A DNA stretch of 64,000 nucleotides, taken from assembly GCF_000754815.1 (NCBI RefSeq), contig NZ_KN150747.1, positions 3,363,328 through 3,427,327 of the forward strand. Direction: 5' to 3'. The translations under genes were made by a program, and so were the position numbers. Shown here one piece after another: positions 21,009-30,587 of this stretch. The notes under the pieces are model-generated. The model saw nothing but the letters and a program-made list of their open reading frames with translations. It was not told the DNA's origin and did no database searches. Numbering within the stretch: the stretch's first letter is position 1; every line of letters starts with the position of its first letter. Source of the DNA: Yersinia ruckeri ATCC 29473 (GTDB lineage: Bacteria > Pseudomonadota > Gammaproteobacteria > Enterobacterales > Enterobacteriaceae).

Positions 21009-21533
21009 TCAGGCAAAATCGTCAAATAGTCGCTCTTCCAATTGTTCAACCTGCTGTTGCAGCTTATCGAGAAAACGCAGCTTACGCACAGTATCTGCCG
21101 CGTCTATCCAGTGTTGGTTATCCAACTCTTGAACCATTTTTTCGCTGCGTTTTCGGGTCATCAACGCCAGACGATCAGCAAAGGCCGCCAGAGCACTTTT
21201 GGCATCCACTGTGCACTCAATAGCTTCAAGCTCTTCACGCAATTCCAATTGTTCCATCAGAAACGCGGTGTCACGCAAAGTGTGTTGTTCATTACCCAAA
21301 TCAAAACCCTGCAAAGATAACATATACTCTGCGCGTTTTAACGGATGCTTGAGGGTTTGATAAGCGTCATTGATGGTTGCGGCTTGCTGTAATGCCATCA
21401 GACGCTCGCGTTCTGGTTGGCTGGCAAAGCGATCCGGATGGAATTGGCGTTGCAATTCCTGATAGCGGGAAGTGAGTTGGCTGGCGTCTACGCGATAACG
21501 AGCCGGCAGCCCGAATAAAGTAAAATAATCCAT
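21009..21533 (-). CDS. hscB: J-protein co-chaperone HscB
   Basis: HscB delivers IscU to HscA and stimulates its ATPase. The 174-residue protein has the J-domain (about 1-75) with the HPD motif at 32-34 ([10 protein letters not shown]) and a C-terminal three-helix IscU-binding domain. E. coli HscB is 171 residues. In the isc operon, downstream of iscA. Confidence 0.97.
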   Translation of the reverse strand: MDYFTLFGLPARYRVDASQLTSRYQELQRQFHPDRFASQPERERLMALQQAATINDAYQTLKHPLKRAEYMLSLQGFDLGNEQHTLRDTAFLMEQLELREELEAIECTVDAKSALAAFADRLALMTRKRSEKMVQELDNQHWIDAADTVRKLRFLDKLQQQVEQLEERLFDDFA

Positions 21534-21677
21534 AGCATGCTCTGGAAGTTGTCGTGTGGCTGAGTGAGGAGTTTATGCGGCTCTCCCCAACCAGTAGGCG
21601 AAAGAGAGCCAGATAAATCAGCAAATGTCAGCAAGGTGCAAAGCGGTTAATACTAAATCAAGAGGAAAAAACGCCCG

Positions 21678-22001
21678 TTAGACGTTAAAACTCTCGCCAC
21701 AACCGCATTCACCGGAGACATTTGGATTGTTGAATTTAAAGCCTTCGTTCAGCCCTTCTTTGACGAAATCCAGTTCGGTACCATCAAGATAGACTATGCT
21801 TTTACCGTCGATGATCACCTTCACGCCTTTGTCTTCAAAAACGATGTCGTCATCGTTCATTTCGTCAACAAATTCCAGCACATACGCCATACCGGAGCAA
21901 CCTGATGTTCTCACGCCCAGGCGCAAACCCAGACCTTTACCACGGTGTTCCAAAAAGGCGCTGACGCGCTGCGCAGCACTGTCGCTGATAGATATCGACA
22001 T
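21678..22001 (-). CDS. iscA: A-type Fe-S carrier IscA
   Basis: IscA accepts or carries Fe-S clusters for delivery to apoproteins. The 107-residue protein has the three invariant cysteines Cys35, Cys99 and Cys101 ([16 protein letters not shown]), identical numbering to E. coli. In the isc operon, 63 bp after iscU; hscB follows after 144 bp. Confidence 0.98.
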   Translation of the reverse strand: MSISISDSAAQRVSAFLEHRGKGLGLRLGVRTSGCSGMAYVLEFVDEMNDDDIVFEDKGVKVIIDGKSIVYLDGTELDFVKEGLNEGFKFNNPNVSGECGCGESFNV

Positions 22002-22064
22002 ACAACAACCTCAACTCTGAGAACCCACCTGAAGCTCAGGCAGGTTATTTATACTGATTTACAA

Positions 22065-22451
22065 CTACTTAGCGCTACGTTTGCTTTTGTAGTCGGCGAT
22101 CGCTGCTTTAATGGCATCTTCAGCCAAAATAGAGCAGTGGATTTTTACTGGCGGTAACTCTAGTTCCTCGGCGATTTGGGTGTTTTTAATCGCTTCAGCC
22201 TGATCGAGAGACTTGCCTTTCATCCATTCGGTTACCAGAGAACTGGAAGCAATGGCGGAACCGCAGCCGTAAGTTTTAAAGCGAGCATCTTCAATGATGC
22301 CAGCCTCATTCACTTTGATCTGCAATTTCATCACATCGCCACAGGCTGGCGCACCGACCATGCCGCTACCAATGGTTGGGTCTTCGCTGTCGAAAGAGCC
22401 TACGTTACGTGGATTTTCGTAGTGATCGATTACTTTTTCGCTATAAGCCAT
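22065..22451 (-). CDS. iscU: Fe-S scaffold IscU
   Basis: IscU is the scaffold on which IscS-derived sulfur and iron form a [2Fe-2S] cluster. The 128-residue protein has the ligands Cys37, Cys63, His105, Cys106 and the HscA-recognition motif LPPVK (99-103). Length and residue numbers match E. coli. 30 bp after iscS. Confidence 0.98.
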   Translation of the reverse strand: MAYSEKVIDHYENPRNVGSFDSEDPTIGSGMVGAPACGDVMKLQIKVNEAGIIEDARFKTYGCGSAIASSSLVTEWMKGKSLDQAEAIKNTQIAEELELPPVKIHCSILAEDAIKAAIADYKSKRSAK

Positions 22452-22481
22452 TTGAGTGCTCCTGAATCTGACAGTCTGGAA

Positions 22482-23711
22482 TTAATGATGTGACCATTCG
22501 ATGCTGTTGATATCCACGCCCTGCTTGAACATATCCCACAGTGGAGACAGTTCACGCAAACGACCAATGGATTTACGCACCAGCGCAATGGTGTAGTCGA
22601 TTTCGGCTTCAGTCGTGAAACGGCCCAGAGAGAAACGGATAGAACTGTGTGCCAGTTCGTCGCTCATGCCGAGTGCACGCAACACGTATGAAGGTTCCAG
22701 ACTTGCCGAAGTGCAGGCCGAACCGGAAGAAACAGCCAAGTCTTTCAACGCCATAATCAGCGACTCACCTTCAACATAGTTGAAGCTGACGTTAAGAATG
22801 TTAGGCGCACCATGCTCAAGATCGCCATTCAAATAAACTTCTTCGATATCTTTCAGACCATCCCACAGGCGTTTACGCAGTGAGGACAGACGCTGAGACT
22901 CGCTTTCCATCTCTTCTTTGGCAATGCGGTAAGCTTCCCCCATGCCAACGATCTGATGCACCGGCAAGGTACCGGAACGCATACCGCGTTCATGACCGCC
23001 ACCGTGTTGCTGCGCTTCCAGACGGATACGAGGTTTGCGGCGAACAAACAGCGCACCAATGCCCATCGGACCATAGATTTTATGGGCAGAGAAAGACATC
23101 AGATCCACTTTTAATGTACCCAGGTCGATAGGCAGTTTGCCTACGCTTTGGGTTGCATCGACGTGGAAAATGATACCGCGGCGACGACACATTTCGCCGA
23201 TAGTGGCGATATCCTGTACCACACCGATTTCATTATTCACATGCATGATGGAAACCAGAATGGTGTCTTCACGCATAGTAGCTTCAAGCTGTTTGAGATC
23301 GATAATACCGTTGCTTTGCGGTGCCAGATAGGTGACTTCGAAGCCTTCGCGCTCCAATTGACGACAGGTATCCAGTACGGCTTTATGTTCGGTTTTGCAG
23401 GTAATGATGTGCTTGCCTTTCTTCTGATAGAAGTTGGCTGCACCTTTAATGGCAAGGTTGTTTGATTCGGTTGCACCCGAGGTGAAAACAATTTCACGCG
23501 GGTCGGCACCAACCAGTGCGGCGATGTCGTTGCGAGCGATATCTACGGCTTCCTCAGCCTGCCACCCAAAACGGTGGGAACGCGAGGCCGGGTTGCCGAA
23601 AATACCGTCCAAAGTCAAATACTGCATCATTTTTTCAGCAACACGCGGATCCACTGGAGTCGTCGCTGAATAATCCAGATAGATTGGCGTTTTTACTTTT
23701 GATTCGGTCAT
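22482..23711 (-). CDS. iscS: Cysteine desulfurase IscS
   Basis: IscS is a PLP enzyme that turns cysteine into alanine and a persulfide used for Fe-S clusters, tRNA thiolation and other sulfur transfer. The 409-residue protein has the PLP lysine in [11 protein letters not shown] (about Lys211) and the active-site loop [10 protein letters not shown] (about Cys333). It is five residues longer at the N-terminus ([15 protein letters not shown]) than the 404-residue E. coli protein; GGAG about 9 nt upstream of the ATG supports this start. Confidence 0.98.
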   Translation of the reverse strand: MTESKVKTPIYLDYSATTPVDPRVAEKMMQYLTLDGIFGNPASRSHRFGWQAEEAVDIARNDIAALVGADPREIVFTSGATESNNLAIKGAANFYQKKGKHIITCKTEHKAVLDTCRQLEREGFEVTYLAPQSNGIIDLKQLEATMREDTILVSIMHVNNEIGVVQDIATIGEMCRRRGIIFHVDATQSVGKLPIDLGTLKVDLMSFSAHKIYGPMGIGALFVRRKPRIRLEAQQHGGGHERGMRSGTLPVHQIVGMGEAYRIAKEEMESESQRLSSLRKRLWDGLKDIEEVYLNGDLEHGAPNILNVSFNYVEGESLIMALKDLAVSSGSACTSASLEPSYVLRALGMSDELAHSSIRFSLGRFTTEAEIDYTIALVRKSIGRLRELSPLWDMFKQGVDINSIEWSHH

Positions 23712-23764
23712 TGCTTTTATGCTCCGTACATCACTTCCAAAACTGAAGATCCCGCAGACTCTGC

Positions 23765-24259
23765 TTATGCGCGCAGATTGACGTTAATCGTCTCCTGCGG
23801 TCGGCCATTGGCCGTACGACGCGTATCGTTGTTCTGACGATCCGCTACTTCTAAAATATCTTGGTTGTTAACCAGCTCTGCCAGCGTAATGTTGTTCAGG
23901 AAGCTGCTGATGCGTTCACTGAGATCACGCCATAAAGTGTGGGTCAGGCAACGATCGCCGCCCTGACAGCCTTCTTTACCCTGACAACGGGTGGCGTCGA
24001 CAGATTCGTCTACCGCAGTAATGACTGCGCCTACCGCGATCTGAGCTGCATCTTTACCCAGCAGGTAACCGCCACCTGGACCACGAACGCTAGCTACCAG
24101 GCCATTTTTGCGTAAACGAGAAAACAGTTGTTCCAGATAAGATAACGAGATTCCCTGACGTTCAGAAATATCTGCCAGAGGCACTGGCCCGTTCTGGGAA
24201 TGTAATGCCACATCAAGCATGGCGGTTACCGCATAACGACCTTTGGATGTCAGTCTCAT
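23765..24259 (-). CDS. iscR: Fe-S cluster regulator IscR
   Basis: IscR is an Rrf2-family repressor/activator; holo-IscR with a [2Fe-2S] cluster represses the isc operon. The 164-residue protein has an N-terminal winged helix (about 1-75) and ligands Cys92, Cys98, Cys104 and His107 ([17 protein letters not shown]). First gene of the operon, 53 bp before iscS. Two type-1 IscR sites lie upstream, so autoregulation is expected. Confidence 0.98.
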   Translation of the reverse strand: MRLTSKGRYAVTAMLDVALHSQNGPVPLADISERQGISLSYLEQLFSRLRKNGLVASVRGPGGGYLLGKDAAQIAVGAVITAVDESVDATRCQGKEGCQGGDRCLTHTLWRDLSERISSFLNNITLAELVNNQDILEVADRQNNDTRRTANGRPQETINVNLRA

Positions 24260-24293
24260 AGCTTAAAATTACCTGTTGGTGAAACGAGCTAGA

Positions 24294-24351
24294 ATTCTGC
24301 CATTCTTGAGTGTTTCAGTCAACTATTTAACCTAGTAATTTACTCAGGTAT
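24294..24351 (-). promoter_or_regulatory. iscR promoter with two adjacent IscR type-1 sites
   Basis: On the minus strand TTGACT (-35, plus 24317-24322) and CAGAAT (-10, plus 24294-24299) are 17 bp apart. The 25-bp block 24302-24326 fits the type-1 IscR consensus (ATASYYGACTR... YAGTCRRSTAT) at 23 of 25 positions and covers the -35. A second, weaker match fills 24327-24351 directly next to it. This is the layout known for isc autorepression. Confidence 0.85.
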
Positions 24352-24385
24352 TTTATATCCTGACATCTCTTTATATTTAGGCCAT

Positions 24386-24416
24386 AGACAGATATATCAA
24401 TATGATATATCTGTCT
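24386..24416. terminator. 14-bp perfect inverted repeat at the end of trmJ
   Basis: AGACAGATATATCA and its exact complement, separated by 3 nt, overlap the trmJ stop codon and lie just before the iscR promoter region. On the minus strand there is no U-tract after it (ATGGCC), so its role as a terminator is uncertain; it may protect the 3' end or be a binding site. Confidence 0.5.
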
Positions 24417-25188
24417 ATTCTTTATCTTTCTTCATGTGCGCATTATTGGCACTTTTCTGATATTTATCCTGCTTTTCGATCGAAGTCAGCATTCCACGTA
24501 GGATATTCAGCTCTTGGGCTTCCGGCCGGGCACGGGTAAACAGACGGCGCAACTTGCTCATAATCTGCCCTGGATGAGCCTGACGAATAAAGCCGGTTTG
24601 GGACAGAACCTGCTCCAGATGTTGGTAAAATCTTTCCAAATCATCGATCAACGGATAAGGCGCTTCTTCCTCCTCCGACAGCGGCGTGATTGCCGCCTGA
24701 CGATCGAGGAACGCCACCCGCACTTCATATGCCAGAATCTGCACGGCCATGGCCAGATTCAATGAACTGTATTCTGGGTTGGCTGGAATCGCGACATGAT
24801 AATGGCACTTTTGCAGCTCATCGTTGGTCAGACCCACGCGCTCACGGCCAAATACCAGCGCAACCGGCGCGTGTTCGGCTTCGCGCGCGCTGCGAACACC
24901 ACACTCACGCGGCTCCAGCATCGGCCACGGCAAAGTGCGTGAGCGGGCGCTGGTTCCGATAACCAGGTTGCAACCAGCCAGCGCCTCATCCAGGGTATCG
25001 ACGATAGTGGCATTACCGATAACATCGCTGGCACCGGCAGAAAGCGCAATGGCCTGAGAATCAGGTTTTACCAGTGGGTTGACCAGATATAGGTTAGTTA
25101 GACCCATAGTTTTCATGGCTCTGGCGGTGGAGCCCATGTTTCCGGTGTGAGAGGTTTCAACCAAAACAATGCGAATATTGTGCAACAT
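24415..25188 (-). CDS. trmJ: tRNA (cytidine/uridine-32-2'-O)-methyltransferase
   Basis: TrmJ is a SPOUT methylase that 2'-O-methylates position 32 of several tRNAs. The 257-residue product begins [19 protein letters not shown], matching E. coli, so I take the ATG at 25188 over an in-frame one 11 codons earlier. The trefoil-knot SAM site is seen in [17 protein letters not shown] and [17 protein letters not shown]. The C-terminal extension holds [19 protein letters not shown]. It is divergent from suhB and upstream of iscR, the standard order. Confidence 0.96.
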   Translation of the reverse strand: MLHNIRIVLVETSHTGNMGSTARAMKTMGLTNLYLVNPLVKPDSQAIALSAGASDVIGNATIVDTLDEALAGCNLVIGTSARSRTLPWPMLEPRECGVRSAREAEHAPVALVFGRERVGLTNDELQKCHYHVAIPANPEYSSLNLAMAVQILAYEVRVAFLDRQAAITPLSEEEEAPYPLIDDLERFYQHLEQVLSQTGFIRQAHPGQIMSKLRRLFTRARPEAQELNILRGMLTSIEKQDKYQKSANNAHMKKDKE

Positions 25189-25234
25189 ACAAACTCTGAG
25201 GATAACGGGGAATCGCAGCATCTTAACACAAGCG

Positions 25235-25263
25235 TAGGCATTTTTCAGATCCCCTGCTATACT
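25235..25263 (+). promoter_or_regulatory. suhB promoter (predicted)
   Basis: Extended -10 TGCTATACT (TATACT at 25258-25263) with a weak -35 TAGGCA at 25235-25240, 17 bp apart; this is 45 bp before the suhB ATG. Confidence 0.6.
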
Positions 25264-25307
25264 ATGCGCCGTTTCTCGTTCTTTAACATCCTAGTTGGAA
25301 GATACCC

Positions 25308-26111
25308 ATGCATCCGATGCTGACTATCGCCATACGCGCTGCGCGTAAGGCCGGTAACCTGATTGCCAAAAATTATGAAACCCCGGACGCTGTCGAAGCG
25401 AGCCAGAAAGGCAGTAATGACTTTGTTACTAACGTTGATCGTGACGCAGAACATCTAATCATTGACGTTATCCGTAAATCCTATCCAAAACACACCATTA
25501 TTAGTGAAGAATGTGGTGAGTTACTGGGTGAAGAATACGAAACTCAATGGGTTATCGATCCACTGGATGGCACCTCAAACTTCATCAAACGTTTCCCACA
25601 CTTCGCTGTATCCATCGCTGTGCGCATTAAAGGCCGCACTGAAGTGGCTGTGGTTTACGATCCCATGCGCAACGAATTGTTCACCGCCACTCGTGGTCAA
25701 GGCGCTCAGCTGAATGGCTACCGTCTGCGTGGAACCAACGCAAAAGATTTGGATGGCACCATCCTGGCGACCGGTTTCCCGTTCAAAGTAAAACAACATG
25801 CTCCAGCTTACATCAATGTGTTAGGTAAACTGTTTACCCAGTGCGCTGACGTGCGTCGTACCGGTTCTGCGGCACTGGATCTGGCTTACGTTGCCGCTGG
25901 TCGCGTTGACGGGTTCTTTGAAATCGGCTTGAAACCGTGGGATTTCGCCGGTGGCGAACTGCTGGTGCGTGAAGCTGGTGGGATTGTGACCGACTTTGTT
26001 GGCGGCCATAATCACTTTAGTTCAGGCAACATCGTGGCCGGTAACCCGCGCGTAGTAAAATCGATGTTACAAGCGATGAACGAAGAATTGAGCGAAGCTC
26101 TGAAGCGTTAA
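25308..26111 (+). CDS. suhB: Inositol-1-monophosphatase / Nus-factor SuhB
   Basis: SuhB hydrolyses inositol-1-phosphate and, in E. coli, is also part of the rRNA antitermination complex with NusA/NusB/NusE. The 267-residue protein (same length as E. coli) has the lithium-sensitive phosphatase motifs: metal-binding Glu67 (IISEECGE), DPLDGTSNF with Asp84 and Asp87, and the C-terminal KPWDFAGGELLVREAGG. Single-gene unit with its own promoter and terminator. Confidence 0.98.
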   Translation: MHPMLTIAIRAARKAGNLIAKNYETPDAVEASQKGSNDFVTNVDRDAEHLIIDVIRKSYPKHTIISEECGELLGEEYETQWVIDPLDGTSNFIKRFPHFAVSIAVRIKGRTEVAVVYDPMRNELFTATRGQGAQLNGYRLRGTNAKDLDGTILATGFPFKVKQHAPAYINVLGKLFTQCADVRRTGSAALDLAYVAAGRVDGFFEIGLKPWDFAGGELLVREAGGIVTDFVGGHNHFSSGNIVAGNPRVVKSMLQAMNEELSEALKR

Positions 26112-26140
26112 TATTCCCGCTCTTAGCCTCAAAAATTGCG

Positions 26141-26173
26141 ATGCCAGTCCGTTAATTCTGACTGGCATTTTTT
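26141..26173 (+). terminator. suhB intrinsic terminator
   Basis: 9-bp perfect stem ATGCCAGTC / GACTGGCAT with a 10-nt loop, followed by six T (26168-26173), 29 bp after the suhB stop. Strong terminator. It lies 10 bp from the end of the convergent zevB gene. Confidence 0.9.
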
Positions 26174-26183
26174 ATGGCTGAGA

Positions 26184-27203
26184 TCAGCGTCCAAATGGAC
26201 GGATGCCGCCCATCATGGCTGGCTGGCTCGAAAGATAAAGCAGCACACCCGCAAAGAGTAAAATAACGCCGCCGGCCAATGCCAAGGTGGCCCAGGCAAT
26301 GCTTCCCCACGCCGTCGGTGCCCGATGCTGGCTCAAACGTATCGCTAACTGACGGGCGTAGTGAACAAACAGCGCTAATAACGAAATAGTTAACGAAGTT
26401 CCTAACGCCATCGCCAGCGCCGAGGCGATTCCCCACGCATAAACACCAATGACTTTGGCAAACAACAGCACCATAATCGCCCCCGAACACGGGCGCATTC
26501 CCATCGCTAATATCACCGCCAAACGAGTTCGCCAATCATCACTGGCCTGCAATTCTTCATCATTAGGTAAATGCCGATGACTACAGCCGCAGCTTTCACT
26601 ATGAACATGATCGGCAGCCAGGGGTTGTAGCCGTTGCACCGTGATTTTTTGCGGCCTCAAGGCTTTTATCTGCCAGTACAAGCGTTTCAAGGCGCGAAAA
26701 CACAAGAGTAATCCCAGCAGAATGACCAGAATAAAGCTGCCTTTTTCCAACCAAAAACTGCTTTGATGCAAATAGCGAGAAGAAAGCTGAAATACACTCA
26801 GCACTAGCGTAACCAGCACGATAGCCACGCCGCCTTGCAGCAGCGAAGCCAAAAATGTCAGCTTCAGGCTGCTTTTCAAACGTGCAGGATGCGTGGCCAG
26901 ATAGGTAACAATAACGACCTTGCCATGGCCGGGGCCGACCGCATGCAATACCCCGTAGATCACACTGAAAAACATCAGCCCCAGCCCCATCTGATGTGGA
27001 TTGGCTTTTACCTGCTGGAGAAGCTGCGCCATTTGCTGATGCATGGTTTTCTGCCACGCCACGCTTTTAAACAGCAATTCCGGCCAGTAAGACCAAGCAA
27101 TCAGGGCACTGACCGTCAAACACAGCAGAAAAAACCCAAGCGGCCACAGGTTCAGCAATCCCTGTTTTTGGCGACGGGTTGTCGGGGAGAAACTTACTGA
27201 CAT
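26184..27203 (-). CDS. zevB: NicO/RcnA-type membrane transporter, ZevB-like (zinc-associated)
   Basis: A 339-residue polytopic inner-membrane protein of the NicO superfamily. It has about six to seven hydrophobic segments, a transport motif HAVGPGHGKVV after the first pair, a histidine/cysteine-rich cytoplasmic-type loop (HVHSESCGCSHRH, about residues 200-213) and a second MRPCSGAIMVLLFA half. Overlaps the DUF1007 gene by 10 bp. The DUF1007 + NicO pair is the ZevA-ZevB arrangement described for Haemophilus influenzae, where it supports growth at low zinc. A Zur-like box in front of the pair agrees with zinc; nickel or cobalt remain possible. Confidence 0.8.
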   Translation of the reverse strand: MSVSFSPTTRRQKQGLLNLWPLGFFLLCLTVSALIAWSYWPELLFKSVAWQKTMHQQMAQLLQQVKANPHQMGLGLMFFSVIYGVLHAVGPGHGKVVIVTYLATHPARLKSSLKLTFLASLLQGGVAIVLVTLVLSVFQLSSRYLHQSSFWLEKGSFILVILLGLLLCFRALKRLYWQIKALRPQKITVQRLQPLAADHVHSESCGCSHRHLPNDEELQASDDWRTRLAVILAMGMRPCSGAIMVLLFAKVIGVYAWGIASALAMALGTSLTISLLALFVHYARQLAIRLSQHRAPTAWGSIAWATLALAGGVILLFAGVLLYLSSQPAMMGGIRPFGR

Positions 27204-27859
27204 TGTAGCGTTATCCGTTGAGCAAATTGTTGTCCTAAAGCCATATCTTCTCCAGGGGAGTCATTTTTATCCAATGACAAGGCATAAGCCTGCAAGGAGG
27301 CATCCGGGTTGGGAGTGAATAGCGTTGACGTACAACGTTTCTTCATATCGGCAGGCAATTGAACCGCCGCATCGTTTGGGTAACTCATGTCGACAAAATA
27401 GGTCGGATCATAGGTCGAAATGATGAAGGGTTTACCGACCAACGGCTGCGATTGGGCTAACGGTAAAACAAACGCCAATACCGCCTGATGTCCTTGGCGC
27501 GATAAATGGTATTCCGTGGGCAAATTTTTGTATTTCACTGGCTTACCGTCACGATAAATATCCGTGAAATAATGTTGCCCTAATACGTTAGCCATCACTT
27601 CAGCCGCCAGTTTTTTCCAGATTTCTGTATCTGATTTAGCATTTTCCGCATCATAAAGTAGATCGGCAGACGTGATTTCATCCATCGTCCACACCATTTT
27701 TAGTCCGGTTAACTCCTGTTTTTCCATGATAAAAGTGGTATTCATTTCGATAAAACTGTGTGGATGTGCCTGCCCCAGCGAGCTATACAGCGTGATAATT
27801 AGGCCCAACAGCCGTATTGTTCCCTTGCTAAAACTGTTATAATGTAACATAAAAAGCAT
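27194..27859 (-). CDS. zevA: DUF1007 periplasmic protein, ZevA-like
   Basis: A 221-residue exported protein: N-terminal signal peptide (MLFMLHYNSF...YSSLGQA) and a mature end starting HPHSFIEMNTTF, where the histidines could bind metal. The rest is the DUF1007 family, partner of NicO-type transporters. In H. influenzae ZevA is the periplasmic partner of ZevB. I chose the ATG at 27859 because AAAGG lies 7 nt upstream; ATG at 27850 is an alternative. A Zur-like site covers codons 4-9, and the stop overlaps zevB. Confidence 0.8.
   Translation of the reverse strand: MLFMLHYNSFSKGTIRLLGLIITLYSSLGQAHPHSFIEMNTTFIMEKQELTGLKMVWTMDEITSADLLYDAENAKSDTEIWKKLAAEVMANVLGQHYFTDIYRDGKPVKYKNLPTEYHLSRQGHQAVLAFVLPLAQSQPLVGKPFIISTYDPTYFVDMSYPNDAAVQLPADMKKRCTSTLFTPNPDASLQAYALSLDKNDSPGEDMALGQQFAQRITLQCQ
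27834..27850. promoter_or_regulatory. Candidate Zur box at the zevA start
   Basis: CTGTTATAATGTAACAT matches the core ATGTTATANTATAACAT of known enterobacterial Zur sites at 15 of 16 defined positions apart from one arm mismatch and the first base (15 of 17 overall), with perfect outer arms TGTTA/TAACA. It lies within the first codons of zevA, where it could block transcription close to the start point. Inference: zinc-responsive repression. Confidence 0.65.
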
Positions 27860-28001
27860 CAATTAACCTTTGGATATACAGCAATATTTGTGATGTAAGT
27901 TATAAGCCCAAGTAAAAGCCGTGGGTGCTAGCACGCTGATTTTTGCTCTTTTGCTATGCTTAAAACTAATCGATTAAACAAAACATATCTAGGGCGGTTA
28001 T

Positions 28002-29270
28002 ATGAGCCTGGACACGTCCCCAGAGCCTGAGCTCTCAGGTCAACAGCGCCGCTGCCATGCTTTATTGCTGCTGTTTACTCCAACATTGCCGGTAAAACTG
28101 GAGATAATCAGCCAATTAAATGGCGTTGGGCTTCCAACTACCCGGCAAGATATAGCTGAGGTAGCCAGCGAAATCCAGCGTTTCTACCATCTGGATATCC
28201 ATGCCAATGCTGTTGATGAGTGTCAATTGCACGGAAGTTCACTTAATAAGCGACTCTGTCTGATTCATTGGCTAAGGCGCGGATTACGTTATTGTCCAGA
28301 ATTTATTGATAACGGCTTTATACCTGCGCTATATCAAGCGCTACCGTGGTCGGAACAGGCGTTATTGCCGCCGTTACAACAGGTTATTGGTGAATGTGAA
28401 CGCCACCTACCTCGCCCACTGGATATCCGCGACAGATATTTTTTACAAATCTACCTGACTTACGCAATTTGGCAGACTCAGCAGCAAAACCTGCCACAAC
28501 TAGAAAGCCGGCAAATTACCTGGCTAAATCAGAAAGCAGAATCAACTGCGGCCGATCACCTCTTTCACGGCATTAATAGCTTGTTGCCCCAAGCACTTGC
28601 GGCCATTGAGCGAGATGTTTTTATTCTGATGCTGACGATGATTAAGGCTCACAGCTATAGCAGTAACCATTCCCGCGAGGATATCCGCTTGATGAGTTCG
28701 ATCAATCGTTTGATCGCCCGCTTCCAACAGCTTTCAGGCATGACGTTCAGCTGTGACAATGCCTTAATTAGCCAACTTTTTGCCCATTTAGCTCCAGCTA
28801 TTGAGCGCTGTCACTTCGATATTGGTGTGGATAATATGTTGTTGGATGAAATCAGTAACAAATATCCACGGTTGTTAGATACTACCCATACGGCATTGGC
28901 AGAACTCGAACGGGAATATCAGATTGAATTTTCCGAGGAGGAAGTTGGGCTGATTGCCATCAGTTTTGGTGCCTGGTTGATGCAGGGCAATGCCTTGCAG
29001 GAAAAGCAGATTTTACTACTGACCCAGCAGAATCGGCGTCTGGAAAGTGACGTCGAGCGACAACTGCGGGAAATGACACTATTGCCGCTACATATCAAAT
29101 ATTTACCTTATGCTGACTATCTAAAATCTGGCGCACCTGCGGGGGTTGGTTTGGTTATTTCCGCCTATCCGATCGTCATACCTGAATCAACGCCGCCATT
29201 GATTCAGGTATTTTTACCGCTGACTGAAGCCGATAAAACCGCGATTCGGACGCAATTGGAAGCGCCTTAA
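28002..29270 (+). CDS. csiE: Stationary-phase inducible protein CsiE, PRD-containing
   Basis: CsiE is a sigma-S and cAMP-CRP dependent protein of unknown role in E. coli. The 422-residue product (E. coli 426) has an N-terminal winged-helix-like region (about 15-75), and two PTS-regulation-domain-like parts (about 170-280 and 290-395), as in BglG-type antiterminators, ending in a short PTS-EIIB-like stretch (PAGVGLVISAYPIVIPE). Upstream, CTATGCTTAA (from 27954) resembles a sigma-S -10. Its stop shares the bases TTAA with the stop of the convergent hcaT. Confidence 0.93.
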   Translation: MSLDTSPEPELSGQQRRCHALLLLFTPTLPVKLEIISQLNGVGLPTTRQDIAEVASEIQRFYHLDIHANAVDECQLHGSSLNKRLCLIHWLRRGLRYCPEFIDNGFIPALYQALPWSEQALLPPLQQVIGECERHLPRPLDIRDRYFLQIYLTYAIWQTQQQNLPQLESRQITWLNQKAESTAADHLFHGINSLLPQALAAIERDVFILMLTMIKAHSYSSNHSREDIRLMSSINRLIARFQQLSGMTFSCDNALISQLFAHLAPAIERCHFDIGVDNMLLDEISNKYPRLLDTTHTALAELEREYQIEFSEEEVGLIAISFGAWLMQGNALQEKQILLLTQQNRRLESDVERQLREMTLLPLHIKYLPYADYLKSGAPAGVGLVISAYPIVIPESTPPLIQVFLPLTEADKTAIRTQLEAP

Positions 29271-30424
29271 AGAACACAATCCTTCGGGGTTGCGACGACC
29301 TGAGGACGAATAAACAACGCCGGTGTGGCAACCAGCGCCATCACCCAGAACACCCCACCTTGAAGATGTTCAAACAGGAAGCCGGAAATCACCGTCATGA
29401 CCGCAATCCCACCGCCCATGGCTAAAGCGGAGTAAACCGATTGCAAACGGATAATATCCGCGCCTCTACGAGAGGCAATAAAGCGCATCGCCGCCAGATG
29501 GCAGACAGTAAATGACCCGCAATGCAACACCTGAATCAAGATCAACCAATGTAATTCGGTCGTCGAGGCCATTAAACTCCAGCGGACAATTCCGCTGATG
29601 GCGGAAAGTAACAGTAGGCTACGGGCAGTCCAGCGACGGAATAAAATATGACTGAAAGCGAAGACCAGAATTTCTGCCACCACCCCCAGCGCCCACAGAT
29701 ATCCAATCGTCGCGGCAGAGTAACCGGCCTCGTTCCAGTAAATGGAACTGAAACTGTAATAGCCAGCATGCGCTCCCTGTAGCAACGTCACGCAAAGTAA
29801 AAATCGCCAAACTGGTCGTTCACTCAGCAAACTTTTCCAGTTGGTCGCCGGTAAGGCATGATGGCGCACCTCCCCTTTGGGCATCACGCTCGGACGTAAT
29901 AAGACCCCCAATAACATGGCGGCTACTGCGGCAGTGAGACTATAGAGAATAACATTGTGCCCCCAGACCGATACCAGTTTGCCGGTCAATGCCGAACCAA
30001 TCACGAACGCCAGCGATCCCCACAAACGTACCTTACCGTAATCCAGGGTGATTTGTTTTTGCCAGGTGCCTGCCAGTGCGTCGGTCAGCGGCACCAAAGG
30101 GCCAAAGAACAGGTTAAATCCGGCGATCACCAACATGAGCCAAGCCCAACCGCTGCCAAACCAAAAACCGATGGCGAATGCCAGCGTCAGTAACGCCAGA
30201 ATGCGTAATGCGGTGACCAGATGGGTGGGATTTTTAACGCTGGGAGCGATAATCAAACTGCCGAGGAAACGAGAAATCAGGCCAGCGCCTAATAAAATAC
30301 CGATGGTTTCCGGTGCAATTCCCTCGCCTTGTAACCAAACACTCCAAAAAGGCAAGAAAATGCCATAAGCAAAGAAATACGTGAAATAGCTGAGCGCCAG
30401 CCAGCGTGTTGATTGCAAAACCAT
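29267..30424 (-). CDS. hcaT: MFS transporter HcaT (putative 3-phenylpropionate permease)
   Basis: HcaT is an inner-membrane major-facilitator protein assigned to 3-phenylpropionate/H+ symport. The 385-residue product has 12 predicted helices and aligns well with E. coli HcaT (379): MVLQSTRWLALSYFTYFF, PLTDALAGTWQKQ, DYGKVRLWGSLAFVIGSALTGKLV, LLQGAHAGYY. No hca degradation genes are next to it in the window, so the true substrate is open. Its last codon overlaps the end of csiE by 4 bp on the opposite strand. Confidence 0.9.
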   Translation of the reverse strand: MVLQSTRWLALSYFTYFFAYGIFLPFWSVWLQGEGIAPETIGILLGAGLISRFLGSLIIAPSVKNPTHLVTALRILALLTLAFAIGFWFGSGWAWLMLVIAGFNLFFGPLVPLTDALAGTWQKQITLDYGKVRLWGSLAFVIGSALTGKLVSVWGHNVILYSLTAAVAAMLLGVLLRPSVMPKGEVRHHALPATNWKSLLSERPVWRFLLCVTLLQGAHAGYYSFSSIYWNEAGYSAATIGYLWALGVVAEILVFAFSHILFRRWTARSLLLLSAISGIVRWSLMASTTELHWLILIQVLHCGSFTVCHLAAMRFIASRRGADIIRLQSVYSALAMGGGIAVMTVISGFLFEHLQGGVFWVMALVATPALFIRPQVVATPKDCVL

Positions 30425-30587
30425 AATTCCTCCGGAGTCAGCCAGATACTGTGACAGAGCACACCTCGGCTAGCAACTGAGTAATCATTCAAACAAAGAG
30501 TTTGCAAGCTGTCTCACATCATTTCAGTCATTTTTCCCGCGTTCAGGAATCCCCTACGTTATGCATTACCGAACGTTCAGTCGACAT

